42,864 nt of DNA from contig RQAP01000037.1 in assembly GCA_008671135.1 (NCBI GenBank), positions 1 to 42,864 of the forward strand. The letters run 5' to 3'. The translations under genes were made by a program, and so were the position numbers. This DNA is from Collinsella aerofaciens (GTDB lineage: Bacteria > Actinomycetota > Coriobacteriia > Coriobacteriales > Coriobacteriaceae). The first letter of the stretch is position 1. The number at the start of each line of letters is the position of its first letter. Shown piece by piece: positions 31,321 to 39,757 of this stretch. Under the pieces are notes generated by a model. The model ran no database searches. It saw nothing but the letters and a program-made list of their open reading frames with translations, and was not told the DNA's origin.

Positions 31321-31920
31321 ATGTTCAACATCGTGCTGTACGCGCCCGAGATTCCGGCCAATACGGGCAATATCGGCCGCACCTGCGTGGTCACCGGCGC
31401 CCGCCTGCATCTGGTGGAGCCCCTGGGCTTTTCGCTCGACGACAAGACAGTGCGCCGCGCCGGCCTGGGCTACTGGCAAAACTTGGACGTGACGACCTAT
31501 GCCGGCTGGGAGGATTTTCTTGCGCGCAACGACCTCTCCCCTGCCGATGGTAGCCTGCATCTGCTGACCAAAAAGGCACGCCGCACCTATGCGCAGAGTA
31601 CCTACCGCGATGGAGACTACTTGGTCTTTGGCAGCGAGAGCTCGGGCATTCCCGAGGAGCTGCTTGCCGCGGCGCCCGCGCGCTGCGAGCGTATCCCCAT
31701 GCTGCGCGATTGTGACTCACTCGATAACGCCGAGGCTTGGGAAGCCCACGAGGAATCGCTCGGACATACCGAGGACAGCCACGAGGCCATCCTTCAACAG
31801 GACATCTGCGGCAACTTCGTCAACCCGGACGACTACCGCATCAGCGCACTCAACCTCTCCAACAGCGCCGCCATCGTCCTCTACGAGGCCCTGCGCCAGG
31901 CAGGCTTTCCGGGAATGTGA
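31321..31920 (+). CDS. trmL: tRNA (cytidine/uridine-34 2'-O)-methyltransferase TrmL
   Basis: The protein has 199 residues and is a SPOUT-class methylase of the tRNA wobble base. The three trefoil-knot motifs are present: EIPANTGNIGRTC, VFGSESSGIPEE and LNLSNSAAIVLYEALRQ. Between the second and third motifs there is an insertion of about 40 residues (HEESLGHTEDSHEAILQQDI region) that lengthens the loop usually reading IPM-x-x-x-x-RSLNLSNS. ATG 31321 follows AAGGAG. The TGA stop (31918-31920) lies inside the left arm of the hairpin at 31913-31947. Confidence 0.93.
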   Translation: MFNIVLYAPEIPANTGNIGRTCVVTGARLHLVEPLGFSLDDKTVRRAGLGYWQNLDVTTYAGWEDFLARNDLSPADGSLHLLTKKARRTYAQSTYRDGDYLVFGSESSGIPEELLAAAPARCERIPMLRDCDSLDNAEAWEAHEESLGHTEDSHEAILQQDICGNFVNPDDYRISALNLSNSAAIVLYEALRQAGFPGM

Positions 31921-31947
31921 CAAAGGAACTATCCCTTTGTCACATTC
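31913..31947. repeat. TGACAAAGG hairpin overlapping the trmL stop codon
   Basis: GAATGTGACAAAGG (31913-31926) and CCTTTGTCACATTC (31934-31947) form a 14-bp perfect stem. The TGA of trmL is part of the arm. It belongs to the same family as the elements at 33179-33213 and 36908-36938, and probably acts as a terminator. Confidence 0.88.
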
Positions 31948-32025
31948 AAGCGCCACGCCGATGGCACACATGCCTAATTGATGCTCTAGATAAAGAGCCT
32001 AAAGAGCCCTCACTTTTAATCAGAA

Positions 32026-32049
32026 TTAACTAAAGTAAAATGAAGTTAA
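32026..32049. promoter_or_regulatory. Inverted repeat upstream of ATPase A
   Basis: TTAACT (32026-32031) and AGTTAA (32044-32049) are inverted with 12 bases between, within an A+T-rich stretch just before the ribosome site AAAGGAG. It is a possible operator for the ATPase gene. Confidence 0.45.
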
Positions 32050-32073
32050 ACGGCGGTGTGAAAGGAGAGCCTT

Positions 32074-33174
32074 GTGGAATATCTCGAGAACCCGTTTACC
32101 CCCAGTTTTGGCGAGGTTCCTGCCCATCTCGCTGGCAGACAACAGATTATTCGGGATCTGGACCGTGCCTTCTTGAGCCAGCGCAGGCGCCCAGAATTGA
32201 CCTCGATCTTCTCAGGCGCGCGTGGAACCGGTAAAACCGCTCTCATGTCGTCGCTCGCGACAAGGGCGGAATCCCACGGCTGGATTGCCGTAAAGACGAC
32301 CGCGCTCCCGGGAATGCTTGAGGAAATCGAGTTCGGGGCGAAACGTGCTGCCGGCCATCTTATCGACCCGTCTAAGAACTTCGAAGTCACCGGCCTCGGA
32401 ATTGCACCGCTCGGCAGCATCGAGGTCAATCGCGTTCACGATGCCTCAACCTGGCGTTATCGCATGAGCGACATCATCGACCAGCTCAACGAGGCAGGCA
32501 CCGGTCTGCTCGTCACGGTTGACGAGGTGGACCCGACACTCGACGAAATGATTCAGCTCGCAGCGACGTATCAGCACTTTGTGACCGATGGGAAACGCGT
32601 CGCCCTGCTCATGGCGGGACTTCCCAACAACGTCTCGACGTTGCTGAACCACAAGACGGTCTCGTTCCTTCGCCGCGCCCAACAATATCATCTGGGTCGC
32701 ATTGCCGACTATGACGTACGCGAGGCCTTGATTCGCACAATCCAGGAAAACGATCGCCTGGCAGATGCTGAGGGAATCGATAGAGCCGTTCGCTCGATCT
32801 CTGGTTTTCCCTTCCTATTGCAACTCGTAGGCTACCGTGCCTGGGATCTCACAAGCGATTCGAAGGAAATCTCGTCACGCGACTTTGACCTGGGAATCAA
32901 AATCGCGCGCGACGAGATGGACGACCGAATCCTCGCGGCAACCTATCGGGAACTCACTGCAGAGGACAAGCGATTCCTCATCGCCATGCTCGATGACGAG
33001 GAAGAGTCCACCACCGCCGACCTTGTCGAGCGCCTTAAGCGTTCGCCGCAGCAGGTCTCCCGCTACCGACGCCGAATGATAGATGCCGGCATCATCGGGG
33101 AACGAGGACGAGGGCTCGTCGCATTTGAATTGCCATTCTTCCGCGACTATCTCGCGGCTCAATGCGTGAAATAG
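32074..33174 (+). CDS. AAA/P-loop ATPase with C-terminal winged helix (ATPase A)
   Basis: The protein has 366 residues. It begins NPFTPSFGEVPAHLAGRQQI, then Walker A GARGTGKTAL (residues 48-57), Walker B LLVTVDEVD (near 148), a sensor-like ALLMAGLPNNV and an arginine-rich FLRRAQQYHLG. The tail QQVSRYRRRMIDAGIIGERG has the character of a winged-helix recognition region, as in Orc1/Cdc6-like and STAND-type ATPases. No enzyme domain is attached. It shares its whole layout and many phrases with ATPase B (35721-36839). GTG 32074 follows AAAGGAG. It is convergent with the UvrA-like gene and separated from it by a terminator hairpin. Function unknown; DNA binding and ATP-switched regulation are inferred. 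Confidence 0.85.
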   Translation: MEYLENPFTPSFGEVPAHLAGRQQIIRDLDRAFLSQRRRPELTSIFSGARGTGKTALMSSLATRAESHGWIAVKTTALPGMLEEIEFGAKRAAGHLIDPSKNFEVTGLGIAPLGSIEVNRVHDASTWRYRMSDIIDQLNEAGTGLLVTVDEVDPTLDEMIQLAATYQHFVTDGKRVALLMAGLPNNVSTLLNHKTVSFLRRAQQYHLGRIADYDVREALIRTIQENDRLADAEGIDRAVRSISGFPFLLQLVGYRAWDLTSDSKEISSRDFDLGIKIARDEMDDRILAATYRELTAEDKRFLIAMLDDEEESTTADLVERLKRSPQQVSRYRRRMIDAGIIGERGRGLVAFELPFFRDYLAAQCVK

Positions 33175-33178
33175 GCAT

Positions 33179-33213
33179 CAATGAGGCAAAGGGGCTGTCC
33201 CTTTGCCTCATTG
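33179..33213. repeat. GAGGCAAAGG hairpin between convergent genes
   Basis: CAATGAGGCAAAGG (33179-33192) and CCTTTGCCTCATTG (33200-33213) form a 14-bp perfect stem. On the minus strand it contains CAAAGGGACAG. It fills the whole gap between the ATPase A stop and the UvrA-like stop and is a probable bidirectional terminator. Confidence 0.88.
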
Positions 33214-33214
33214 T

Positions 33215-35728
33215 CTATAGGTAGCGGCCGGTGATGCTTGCGGAGCAGGCTGCGATGTCGCCCGGCGTGCCGGCGCAGACGATTTGCCCGCCCGCATCGC
33301 CGCCGCCCGGACCCATGTCGATCACGTAATCAGCGTTACGGATAAGGTCGAGATCGTGTTCGATCACGATAACCGTGGCACCCTTGGCAACAAGGCCGTC
33401 GAACACACTCAACAACACTTGGACATCGAGCGGGTGCAGGCCAATCGTGGGCTCGTCGAACACGAATACGGCGTCGTCCTGCACGTGGCCCATCTCGCTC
33501 GCGAGCTTAAGGCGCTGTGCCTCACCGCCCGAAAGCGCCGGTGTGGGCTCGCCAAGCGTGAGATAACCCAGGCCCAGGTCGTGCAAGGTCTGCAAGCGCG
33601 TCTGAACCTTCTTGAGCCCCAGTGTGGCGTCGATGGCCTCGTCCACACTCATGTCCATGAGCTGCGGCAACGTAAGGAGACTCCCGTCCTTGCCCTCGCG
33701 ATGGATATGCGAAGCCGCGTCTGCATAACGTGAGCCGCGACATGCCGGGCAGACGATCTCGACATCGGGCAAAAACTGCACGTCGAGCGATATCGATCCC
33801 GTGCCGTCGCACGTAGGGCAGCGCAGAGTGCCAGTGTTGTAGCTAAAGGCACCCGCCTTGTAGCCGGCTGCCTTGGCCTCGGACGTACGGGCGAAGGCGC
33901 GGCGCAGCTCATCATGGATGTCGGCATAGGTCGCCACCGTCGAGCGCACGTTGGCGCCGATGGGCGTAGCGTCAATCAGGTTGGCACGCGCAATGCCCTC
34001 GGCATCGACCCAACGCACGTGCCCCGGCAGGCGCTCGCCGGCTGCCTGCGCCTTGAGCGCCGGGATGAGCGTCTCGAGCACCAACGTCGTCTTACCCGAA
34101 CCCGAAACGCCCGTCACCGCGACAAGGCGGCCGCGCGGGATATCGACTTCGAGCGGCTTGACGGTATGGATGGCATCGGTCGCCATGCGGATATGGCCCT
34201 GGTCGAACATTTCCTCGTCAGTCACCTGCGGACGCAAGCGCTTGGACTCTGCGCGCAAAAACGGGGCGATGCGGCTGCTTTGCGATTGTTCGACCTCGTC
34301 TACCGTACCCGCGGCGATCACATTGCCGCCGCCTGCTCCGGCGACGGGGCCCATCTCGACCAGATAGTCGGCTTCCGCCAGCACGCGCGTATCGTGGTCG
34401 ACAACAACCACGGTGTTGCCGTCGCCCACCAGGTCGCGCATCACACCCACCAGGCCGTCGACATTGGCAGGATGCAAGCCGATCGAGGGCTCGTCCAGCA
34501 CATAAAGCACGCCCGTCGATCGGTTGCGCACCACGCGGGCGAGCTGCACACGCTGGCGCTCACCCGTGGAGAGCGTGGCACCGGCGCGGTCGAGCGAGAG
34601 GTAATCGAGACCCAGGTCGACCAGACGACGGGCCGCGCCCAAAAACGAATCGCAGATATCCGTCGCCATGGGCTGCATCTCGGGCGGCAAGGATGCGGGC
34701 ACCCCGCGCACCCACTCAATCGCCTCGCCCAGCGTCATGGCCGCGGCCTGTGCCAGATTGATACCGCACACCTGGGGCCGGCGCGCAGCCTCGGAGAGAC
34801 GCGTGCCACCGCAATCGCGGCATGCTCCCTCGCGCAAAAAGCGCGCAACGCGTTTTAAGCCCTTATCGTCCTTGACCTTGGCAAGCGCATTCTCGACGGT
34901 ATAGACGGCGCTGTAATAGGTGAAGTCGAGCGGTGTGGCGCCCTCGCCGTTTTTGGGAACGTAGAGAATGTGCTTCTTAACCGCCGGACCATGAAACACG
35001 ATATCGCGCTCTTGAGGCGTGAGCTGGTTAAACGGCACGTCGGTGCGCACGCCCATCTCGCCAGCCACCTGCTTCATCAGATCCCACATGAGCGTGCCCC
35101 AAGGAAGCACCGCGCCCTCGTTGATAGTCTTTGACTCGTCGGGCACCAAGCTCGCCTCGTCCACCTCGCGCATGACACCGGTGCCGCCGCAGGTGGGACA
35201 CGCACCGCCGCTGTTAAACGCAAGGTCCTCGGCGCTCGGCGCGTAGAACTCGCGACCGCATGCAGGGCACGCGAGCGACAGGCCTGCGGCAACGTTAAGG
35301 CTCGGCTCCACACGCGCCCCGCAATGCGGGCACACATGATGGGCACAGCGACTAAAGAGCAGACGCAGGCTGTTGTTGAGCTCGGTCATGGTACCAAAGG
35401 TCGAACGCACGCCCGGCACGCTGGGGCGCTGATGCAATGCGAGCGCCGCCGGCACGTGCAGCACCTCGTCCACCTGGGCGTGTTCGGCCTGCGTCAGGCG
35501 ACGTCGAGTATAGGTGCTGAGTGCTTCCAAGTAGCGACGCGAGCCCTCGGCATAAAGAACCCCCAGCGCCAGCGAACTCTTGCCCGAACCCGACACGCCG
35601 GCAATGCCCACGAGCCTTCCCAGCGGAATATCGATATCGATGTCCTTGAGGTTATGGACGCGCGCACCGCGCACCTCGATAGCCTGCGGGCCCATCTTCT
35701 GTTCCGTCACCTTTATCACCCTACTCAT
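33215..35728 (-). CDS. UvrA-like tandem ABC ATPase, shortened form
   Basis: The protein has 837 residues, about 100 fewer than housekeeping UvrA. It has two ABC nucleotide-binding sites: Walker A GVSGSGKSSLAL (near 45) and GVSGSGKTTLVL (near 540), signatures LSTGERQRVQLARV and LSGGEAQRLKLASE, and Walker B VLYVLDEPSIGLHP and FVFDEPTIGLHP. Zinc modules are CPHCG...CPACG, CPTCGGTG, CRDCGGTR and CPTCDGTG...CPACRG. The shorter length suggests loss of much of the UvrB-binding region, as in UvrA2/DrrC-type proteins linked to drug or DNA-adduct tolerance. The first signature is LSTGE, not LSGGE. The ATG at 35728 overlaps the stop of ATPase B by eight bases, so translation is coupled. A start further in (ATG 35695) is possible. 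Confidence 0.9.
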   Translation of the reverse strand: MSRVIKVTEQKMGPQAIEVRGARVHNLKDIDIDIPLGRLVGIAGVSGSGKSSLALGVLYAEGSRRYLEALSTYTRRRLTQAEHAQVDEVLHVPAALALHQRPSVPGVRSTFGTMTELNNSLRLLFSRCAHHVCPHCGARVEPSLNVAAGLSLACPACGREFYAPSAEDLAFNSGGACPTCGGTGVMREVDEASLVPDESKTINEGAVLPWGTLMWDLMKQVAGEMGVRTDVPFNQLTPQERDIVFHGPAVKKHILYVPKNGEGATPLDFTYYSAVYTVENALAKVKDDKGLKRVARFLREGACRDCGGTRLSEAARRPQVCGINLAQAAAMTLGEAIEWVRGVPASLPPEMQPMATDICDSFLGAARRLVDLGLDYLSLDRAGATLSTGERQRVQLARVVRNRSTGVLYVLDEPSIGLHPANVDGLVGVMRDLVGDGNTVVVVDHDTRVLAEADYLVEMGPVAGAGGGNVIAAGTVDEVEQSQSSRIAPFLRAESKRLRPQVTDEEMFDQGHIRMATDAIHTVKPLEVDIPRGRLVAVTGVSGSGKTTLVLETLIPALKAQAAGERLPGHVRWVDAEGIARANLIDATPIGANVRSTVATYADIHDELRRAFARTSEAKAAGYKAGAFSYNTGTLRCPTCDGTGSISLDVQFLPDVEIVCPACRGSRYADAASHIHREGKDGSLLTLPQLMDMSVDEAIDATLGLKKVQTRLQTLHDLGLGYLTLGEPTPALSGGEAQRLKLASEMGHVQDDAVFVFDEPTIGLHPLDVQVLLSVFDGLVAKGATVIVIEHDLDLIRNADYVIDMGPGGGDAGGQIVCAGTPGDIAACSASITGRYL

Positions 35729-36839
35729 GCCATAAAACTCGATCGCGAATGTACGCGCCCAGCATGGGCACGGTAAACCGGACGAGGCCGTATCCGGCAG
35801 CCTCGATGATGCGCTCGCGAATCAGGCTTGCGCGATATTTACTCGCCCAGCTCTGGGTACGCTCGCAACGCTCAATGATGTCCGCCATGCGCGTCGGCTT
35901 GCCCCCGTCAGCCGCCATGGCCTCGATAAATAGGCGCTGCGGACTGTGCAACCCGTAATACAAGGGAGCGTCAACTGCTTCATAGAACTCGGAGACGGCA
36001 TCCGCATGGCCATCCTCGACATCGCACCTTTCAATGACCTGCGAGTTACGTCGGACAGCAGAGCGCCACATGTAATAGCCCACCAGCTGGACCATATAGG
36101 GATGCCCCATGCTCCTGCGCGCCGCAAGGTCCGCCGTCTCCGCATCAATGTAAAGACCAGCGTCTTTGACCGTCTGGACATATGAATCGCGCACCTTGGG
36201 CAAAGAGATCGCCCCCAGCGTACGCTGCTGGGCACGGCGCAAAAACGCCACGCTCGGCTCTTCGAGCAAGTCATCAACCATACTGGGCAATCCAGCGAAC
36301 ACCAGCGCAAGACCGCGCTGGTCGCTATCGGGCAATCCCGTAGCATCCTGATCTCCGAGCACCTGCTGATAGAGAACGGCAAGAGCCGCCAGCTCCTCGA
36401 TAGACGCAGATTGCGCCTCGTCAATCGCAAACAGTATGCCCTTGCCTGGACCGAGCTTCTTGAGGCGCTCGTTGACCAGCCCTCGCAACGTCTCGCCCTT
36501 TGCTCGCGCCGCCTCGACCGACATCCGCCCAAACGACGGCCCAAACTCCATTGACGTCACAACGGGTTTATTCGAGCGAAGCGCGTCGGCCAGGCGGTCG
36601 CACAAGCCAAGCGAAGCGGAATCGGAGACAACCGCCCACCCGCGCTCGCTGGCTAGACGTTGCAGCTCCCGCAGGAGAACCGTCTTGCCGCAGCCGCGGT
36701 TTCCCGTAATGAGCATGAGCCTGCCCGGCGCTCCGGCGCCGTTGTCGAGTCCTTCCTCAAAATCTTCGATGACCGACTCTCGACCGATGAGTATCGGAGG
36801 CCGCTTGCCAGCCGTGGGCTTAAAGGGATTTGGATTCAT
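35721..36839 (-). CDS. AAA/P-loop ATPase with C-terminal winged helix (ATPase B)
   Basis: The protein has 372 residues and is a distant paralogue of ATPase A. It has NPFKPTAGKRPPILIGRESV, Walker A GNRGCGKTVLL (46-56), Walker B ILFAIDEAQ (near 145), ALVFAGLPSMVDDLL, FLRRAQQRTLG, GHPYMVQLVGYYMW and a winged-helix tail (SWASKYRASLIRERIIEAAG). GAGGAGG lies five bases before ATG 36839. Its stop overlaps the start of the UvrA-like gene, so the two form one operon. Three 10-base-spaced TTATACC repeats lie just upstream. An Orc1/Cdc6-like DNA-binding switch that works with the UvrA-like protein is a reasonable inference. No nuclease or toxin domain is present. Confidence 0.85.
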   Translation of the reverse strand: MNPNPFKPTAGKRPPILIGRESVIEDFEEGLDNGAGAPGRLMLITGNRGCGKTVLLRELQRLASERGWAVVSDSASLGLCDRLADALRSNKPVVTSMEFGPSFGRMSVEAARAKGETLRGLVNERLKKLGPGKGILFAIDEAQSASIEELAALAVLYQQVLGDQDATGLPDSDQRGLALVFAGLPSMVDDLLEEPSVAFLRRAQQRTLGAISLPKVRDSYVQTVKDAGLYIDAETADLAARRSMGHPYMVQLVGYYMWRSAVRRNSQVIERCDVEDGHADAVSEFYEAVDAPLYYGLHSPQRLFIEAMAADGGKPTRMADIIERCERTQSWASKYRASLIRERIIEAAGYGLVRFTVPMLGAYIRDRVLWHE

Positions 36840-36874
36840 GTCGGCCTCCTCGGATTGGCAAACGCTGCCTATAG

Positions 36875-36901
36875 TTATACCAACTTATACCGAGTTATAC
36901 C
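36875..36901. promoter_or_regulatory. Three TTATACC direct repeats at 10-bp spacing
   Basis: TTATACC starts at 36875, 36885 and 36895, each followed by AAC, GAG and AAC. The exact helical-turn spacing would place three copies of a protein on one face of the DNA. They lie 36-62 bases upstream of the ATPase B start. Candidate operator or iteron. Confidence 0.65.
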
Positions 36902-36907
36902 AACAGC

Positions 36908-36938
36908 AGGTGACAAAGGAACTGTCCCTTTGTCACCT
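36908..36938. repeat. TGACAAAGG hairpin overlapping the GTPase stop codon
   Basis: AGGTGACAAAGG (36908-36919) and CCTTTGTCACCT (36927-36938) form a 12-bp perfect stem. The TGA stop of the TetM-like gene (36933-36935, minus strand) lies within an arm. Same family as 31913-31947. Confidence 0.88.
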
Positions 36939-38936
36939 ATGGCCGAAGAACTCTGCGTCTGCCGCTCGCCAGGGGCGAAAGGTGGCGGGATCGATCTTTA
37001 CGTGCGCCGCGGCGGGTACGTCGTACCATTTGACCGTGTAACCGGCGCCGTGAGAGCAAAAGACCGAATCGGGCGTGTTGGGCAGATCGGCCTCGGGCTC
37101 ATAGGCGGCCGTCTCGATTACGCGCTCGGCATCATGGCATGCCGCATAGCCGGCGAACTCCAGGTACAGGTGACCGCGACCGCTCGTGTAGGCAGCCACC
37201 TCCAGCGCATAATCCTGCACTTCGGATGCCGGCACGCGACCCGCAAGCTTCGCCCGGTCGCCTGTCATCGTCGGCGGCTCGTACTCGGCACCCATGCGCG
37301 TGGCATCCGAGAGCGCCCGACCCACGCACTCCCCCGGCACCTCGAGCTCAAAGCGATACCACGGCTCCAACAGCACCGCCGCGCCGGCCTCGCGCGCCTG
37401 CATCAAACCCTGGCGAATCGCGCGGTACGTGGCCTGGCGAAAATCGCCGCCCTCGGTATGTTTGGCATGCGCACGGCCGCCCGTGAGCGTAATGCGCACA
37501 TCGGTGATGGGCGAGCCGGTCAGCACGCCCAGGTGATCGCGCTCCATGGCGTTGGTGAGTGCCAAACGCTGCCAGTTAAGATCGAGCTCGTCGGTCGAGG
37601 TCACGGTACCAAACTGCACGCCCGAACCCGCTGGCAACGGCTCCAGGCGTAGATGCACCTCGGCATAGTGGCGCAGCGGCTCAAAGTGGCCCACGCCCTC
37701 GACCGGCTGCGAAATAGTCTCCTTATAGAGAATGCCGCCAGACTCAAACGCAACCGAAAGGCCAAAGCGATCTGCCAACACCCGCTGTACGACCTCGAGT
37801 TGCACGGCGCCCATCAACTGCAAATGAATCTGCTCAAGATGCGTATTCCAGCTTACGCCGAGCATGGGATCCTCGTCCGCCAACTCAGTCAGTGCCTTGA
37901 ACACCGTATGGACATCGTGCTCGTTCGGCAGCACCGTATAGGTGAGGACCGGCGCAATGACGGGCGCATCGCCCGCGGGCTCCGCGCCCAGGGCGTCCCC
38001 TGGGCGAACGTGCGCAAGACCCGTCACGGCGCAGATGCCGCCAGCGGCAACTTCCTGGGCAAGCTCGTATTTCTCGCCGTTATAGATGCGCACCTGGTCG
38101 ATCTTTTGCTCCCAAGTGGAGGCGCCAGAGCATCCCTCGACAACTTGCTTTGCACGCAGTACACCGCCCGTCACCTTGACCCAGGCAAGACGCTCGCCAC
38201 GGTCTCCACGACTCACGCGGTAGACTCGCGCGGCGAACTCCTGGGGCCATATTCGCTCGCGCATCAAAGCGCATATGCCGTCGAGTAGCTCTGCCACACC
38301 CTGGTCCTTGAACGCCGAGCCCGCAAAGCAGGGAAACAACTTTCGCTCTGCGACCAGCCGCGAAAGCGTGGCAGTCGAAAGCTCCCCTGCGTCGAGAAAC
38401 TCCTCGAGCGCCGCCTCGTCCAACGCAGCAGCGTCCTCCTGAACGGCACCACCCACCAACAGTTCGCTGGCATCCAGGCAGCCCTCGGAAAGACGTTGCC
38501 CAAGCTGTGCCAGCAAAACATCGCGGCCGGGATTCTCCAAATCGATTTTGTTGATAAAGATGAACGTCGGAATGTCATAGCGCGCAAGCAGGCGCCACAG
38601 GGTTTCGGTGTGCCCCTGCACGCCGTCGTTGGCACCCACAACCAAAATCGCATAGTCGAGCGCGCGCAGCGTGCGCTCCGCCTCGGCCGAAAAATCGACG
38701 TGGCCGGGCGCATCCACAAGCATGACGTGGGTATCGCCGTGGTCGAGCACGGCCTGCGACGAGAAGATCGTAATGCCGCGCTCGCGCTCGATCGCGTTAG
38801 TGTCCAGATGCGAATCGCCATCGTCCACGCGGCCGCGCTTGCGAATGCGACCCGCGTTGAACAACATGGCCTCGGCCAACGTGGTCTTGCCGGCATCGAC
38901 ATGCGCCAAGATTCCAACGACTGCCTGCTTCGACAT
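36933..38936 (-). CDS. TetM/TetO-like ribosomal translation GTPase
   Basis: The protein has 667 residues with the five-domain EF-G-like plan of ribosomal protection proteins. G motifs: AHVDAGKTTLAEAML, RGITIFSSQ, VDAPGHVDF, FINKIDL and FAGSAFKDQG. The distal part contains YAEVHLRLEPLPAGSGVQF, HTEGGDFRQATYRAI and a domain V segment VPASEVQDYALEVAAYTSGR. It is related to Tet(M)/(O)/(W), but chromosomal relatives of this type are common in Gram-positive bacteria without known resistance. No leader peptide or mobile element adjoins it, so tetracycline resistance should not be assumed. AGGAGA precedes ATG 38936. Confidence 0.85.
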   Translation of the reverse strand: MSKQAVVGILAHVDAGKTTLAEAMLFNAGRIRKRGRVDDGDSHLDTNAIERERGITIFSSQAVLDHGDTHVMLVDAPGHVDFSAEAERTLRALDYAILVVGANDGVQGHTETLWRLLARYDIPTFIFINKIDLENPGRDVLLAQLGQRLSEGCLDASELLVGGAVQEDAAALDEAALEEFLDAGELSTATLSRLVAERKLFPCFAGSAFKDQGVAELLDGICALMRERIWPQEFAARVYRVSRGDRGERLAWVKVTGGVLRAKQVVEGCSGASTWEQKIDQVRIYNGEKYELAQEVAAGGICAVTGLAHVRPGDALGAEPAGDAPVIAPVLTYTVLPNEHDVHTVFKALTELADEDPMLGVSWNTHLEQIHLQLMGAVQLEVVQRVLADRFGLSVAFESGGILYKETISQPVEGVGHFEPLRHYAEVHLRLEPLPAGSGVQFGTVTSTDELDLNWQRLALTNAMERDHLGVLTGSPITDVRITLTGGRAHAKHTEGGDFRQATYRAIRQGLMQAREAGAAVLLEPWYRFELEVPGECVGRALSDATRMGAEYEPPTMTGDRAKLAGRVPASEVQDYALEVAAYTSGRGHLYLEFAGYAACHDAERVIETAAYEPEADLPNTPDSVFCSHGAGYTVKWYDVPAAAHVKIDPATFRPWRAADAEFFGHR

Positions 38937-39197
38937 GGCTCTCCTCTTATTACAAGCTACAAGCCCATCGCACGCGGCAACGGGCGTCCTCGTTCCACAC
39001 TGGATGATACAATTTACGAGCCGGCGGGCGAAGCGGGCCCTATCCCCCGACCGAGCTCATCGCTCCGCGTTGCCGCGCGGTGATTTTCGTAGGTTCGCGC
39101 CTTGCGAAAGCCGGCTTGCAAATCAGCGCAGCGAACGAAAATGGCCCCACCCGGGACCATTTTCGTTCGTGCGAATTGTTGACACGTGCCCCTACTC
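38937..39197. other. Intergenic region with a 13-bp perfect hairpin
   Basis: No gene was seen. CGAACGAAAATGG (39132-39144) and CCATTTTCGTTCG (39157-39169) form a strong stem around a C-rich loop. Upstream, GATTTTCGTAGGTTCGCGC partly resembles the arms, as if a longer, decayed inverted repeat were present. It probably terminates the acetyltransferase gene on the minus strand or is a dispersed repeat. Confidence 0.6.
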
Positions 39198-39686
39198 TTA
39201 CGCCTCACGCAGCCAGTCGAACGCAACACGCGGCGTGCCGTCCGACACATACACGACGCCGGCACGCTCGAACCCCGCCTTAATACTCGCGCCCTGCATG
39301 GGCAGGTTGTCCTGATGCGTGTCGATGCGCAGGTGATCGGCACGCTCCTTGGCAAAGGCAAACATCGCAGCCGCGATACCGTGCACGGTGCCATCGGACG
39401 CCACACGGTGCAGCACGGCGTACGGAGTGTCGCTGCGCCATTGACCATCCTCAATTACGTCATAGCACTCGTCCGGGCCCGGCAAAAAGGCAAACGTCGC
39501 CACCACGCGGCCATCGACTTCGCACACATAGCTGCCACCGGCGGCGATATCGGCAGCCAGTTGCTCGGCAGAAGGCGTGCCCTCGGGCCACTGTGTGGCG
39601 TTGCCATGCGCGCGCATAAAGGCGCGGGCCGCGTCATAGATAGCCATGACGGCGGGAATGTCGGTATCGAGGGTTTTTCTGATCAT
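39198..39686 (-). CDS. GNAT-family N-acetyltransferase
   Basis: The protein has 162 residues. It starts MIRKTLDTDIPAVMAIYDAA, typical of GNAT proteins, with VVATFAFLPGPDE on the central strands and VLHRVASDGTVHGIAAAMFA in the place of the CoA-binding helix. The usual Q/R-x-x-G-x-G/A signature is weak (SDGTVHGIA). The end resembles other small actinobacterial GNATs (NLPMQGASIKAGFERAGVVY). ATG 39686 is preferred over the GTG just before it. Substrate unknown. Confidence 0.87.
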   Translation of the reverse strand: MIRKTLDTDIPAVMAIYDAARAFMRAHGNATQWPEGTPSAEQLAADIAAGGSYVCEVDGRVVATFAFLPGPDECYDVIEDGQWRSDTPYAVLHRVASDGTVHGIAAAMFAFAKERADHLRIDTHQDNLPMQGASIKAGFERAGVVYVSDGTPRVAFDWLREA

Positions 39687-39708
39687 CACGCAGCGACCTC
39701 ACGTTTAT

Positions 39709-39738
39709 TGGTATCACTTTGATTGGGCAATGATACCA
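39709..39738. promoter_or_regulatory. Inverted repeat between divergent genes
   Basis: TGGTATCA (39709-39716) and TGATACCA (39731-39738) are perfect inverted arms with 14 bases between. They lie in the short gap between the acetyltransferase and the zinc-ribbon gene and are a candidate operator for both. Confidence 0.6.
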
Positions 39739-39757
39739 GCGTTTGGAGAGGGGCGCG

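Noticed and set aside
36933..38936. Tetracycline resistance gene
   Set aside because: Family resemblance alone is not enough; context gives no support for acquired resistance.
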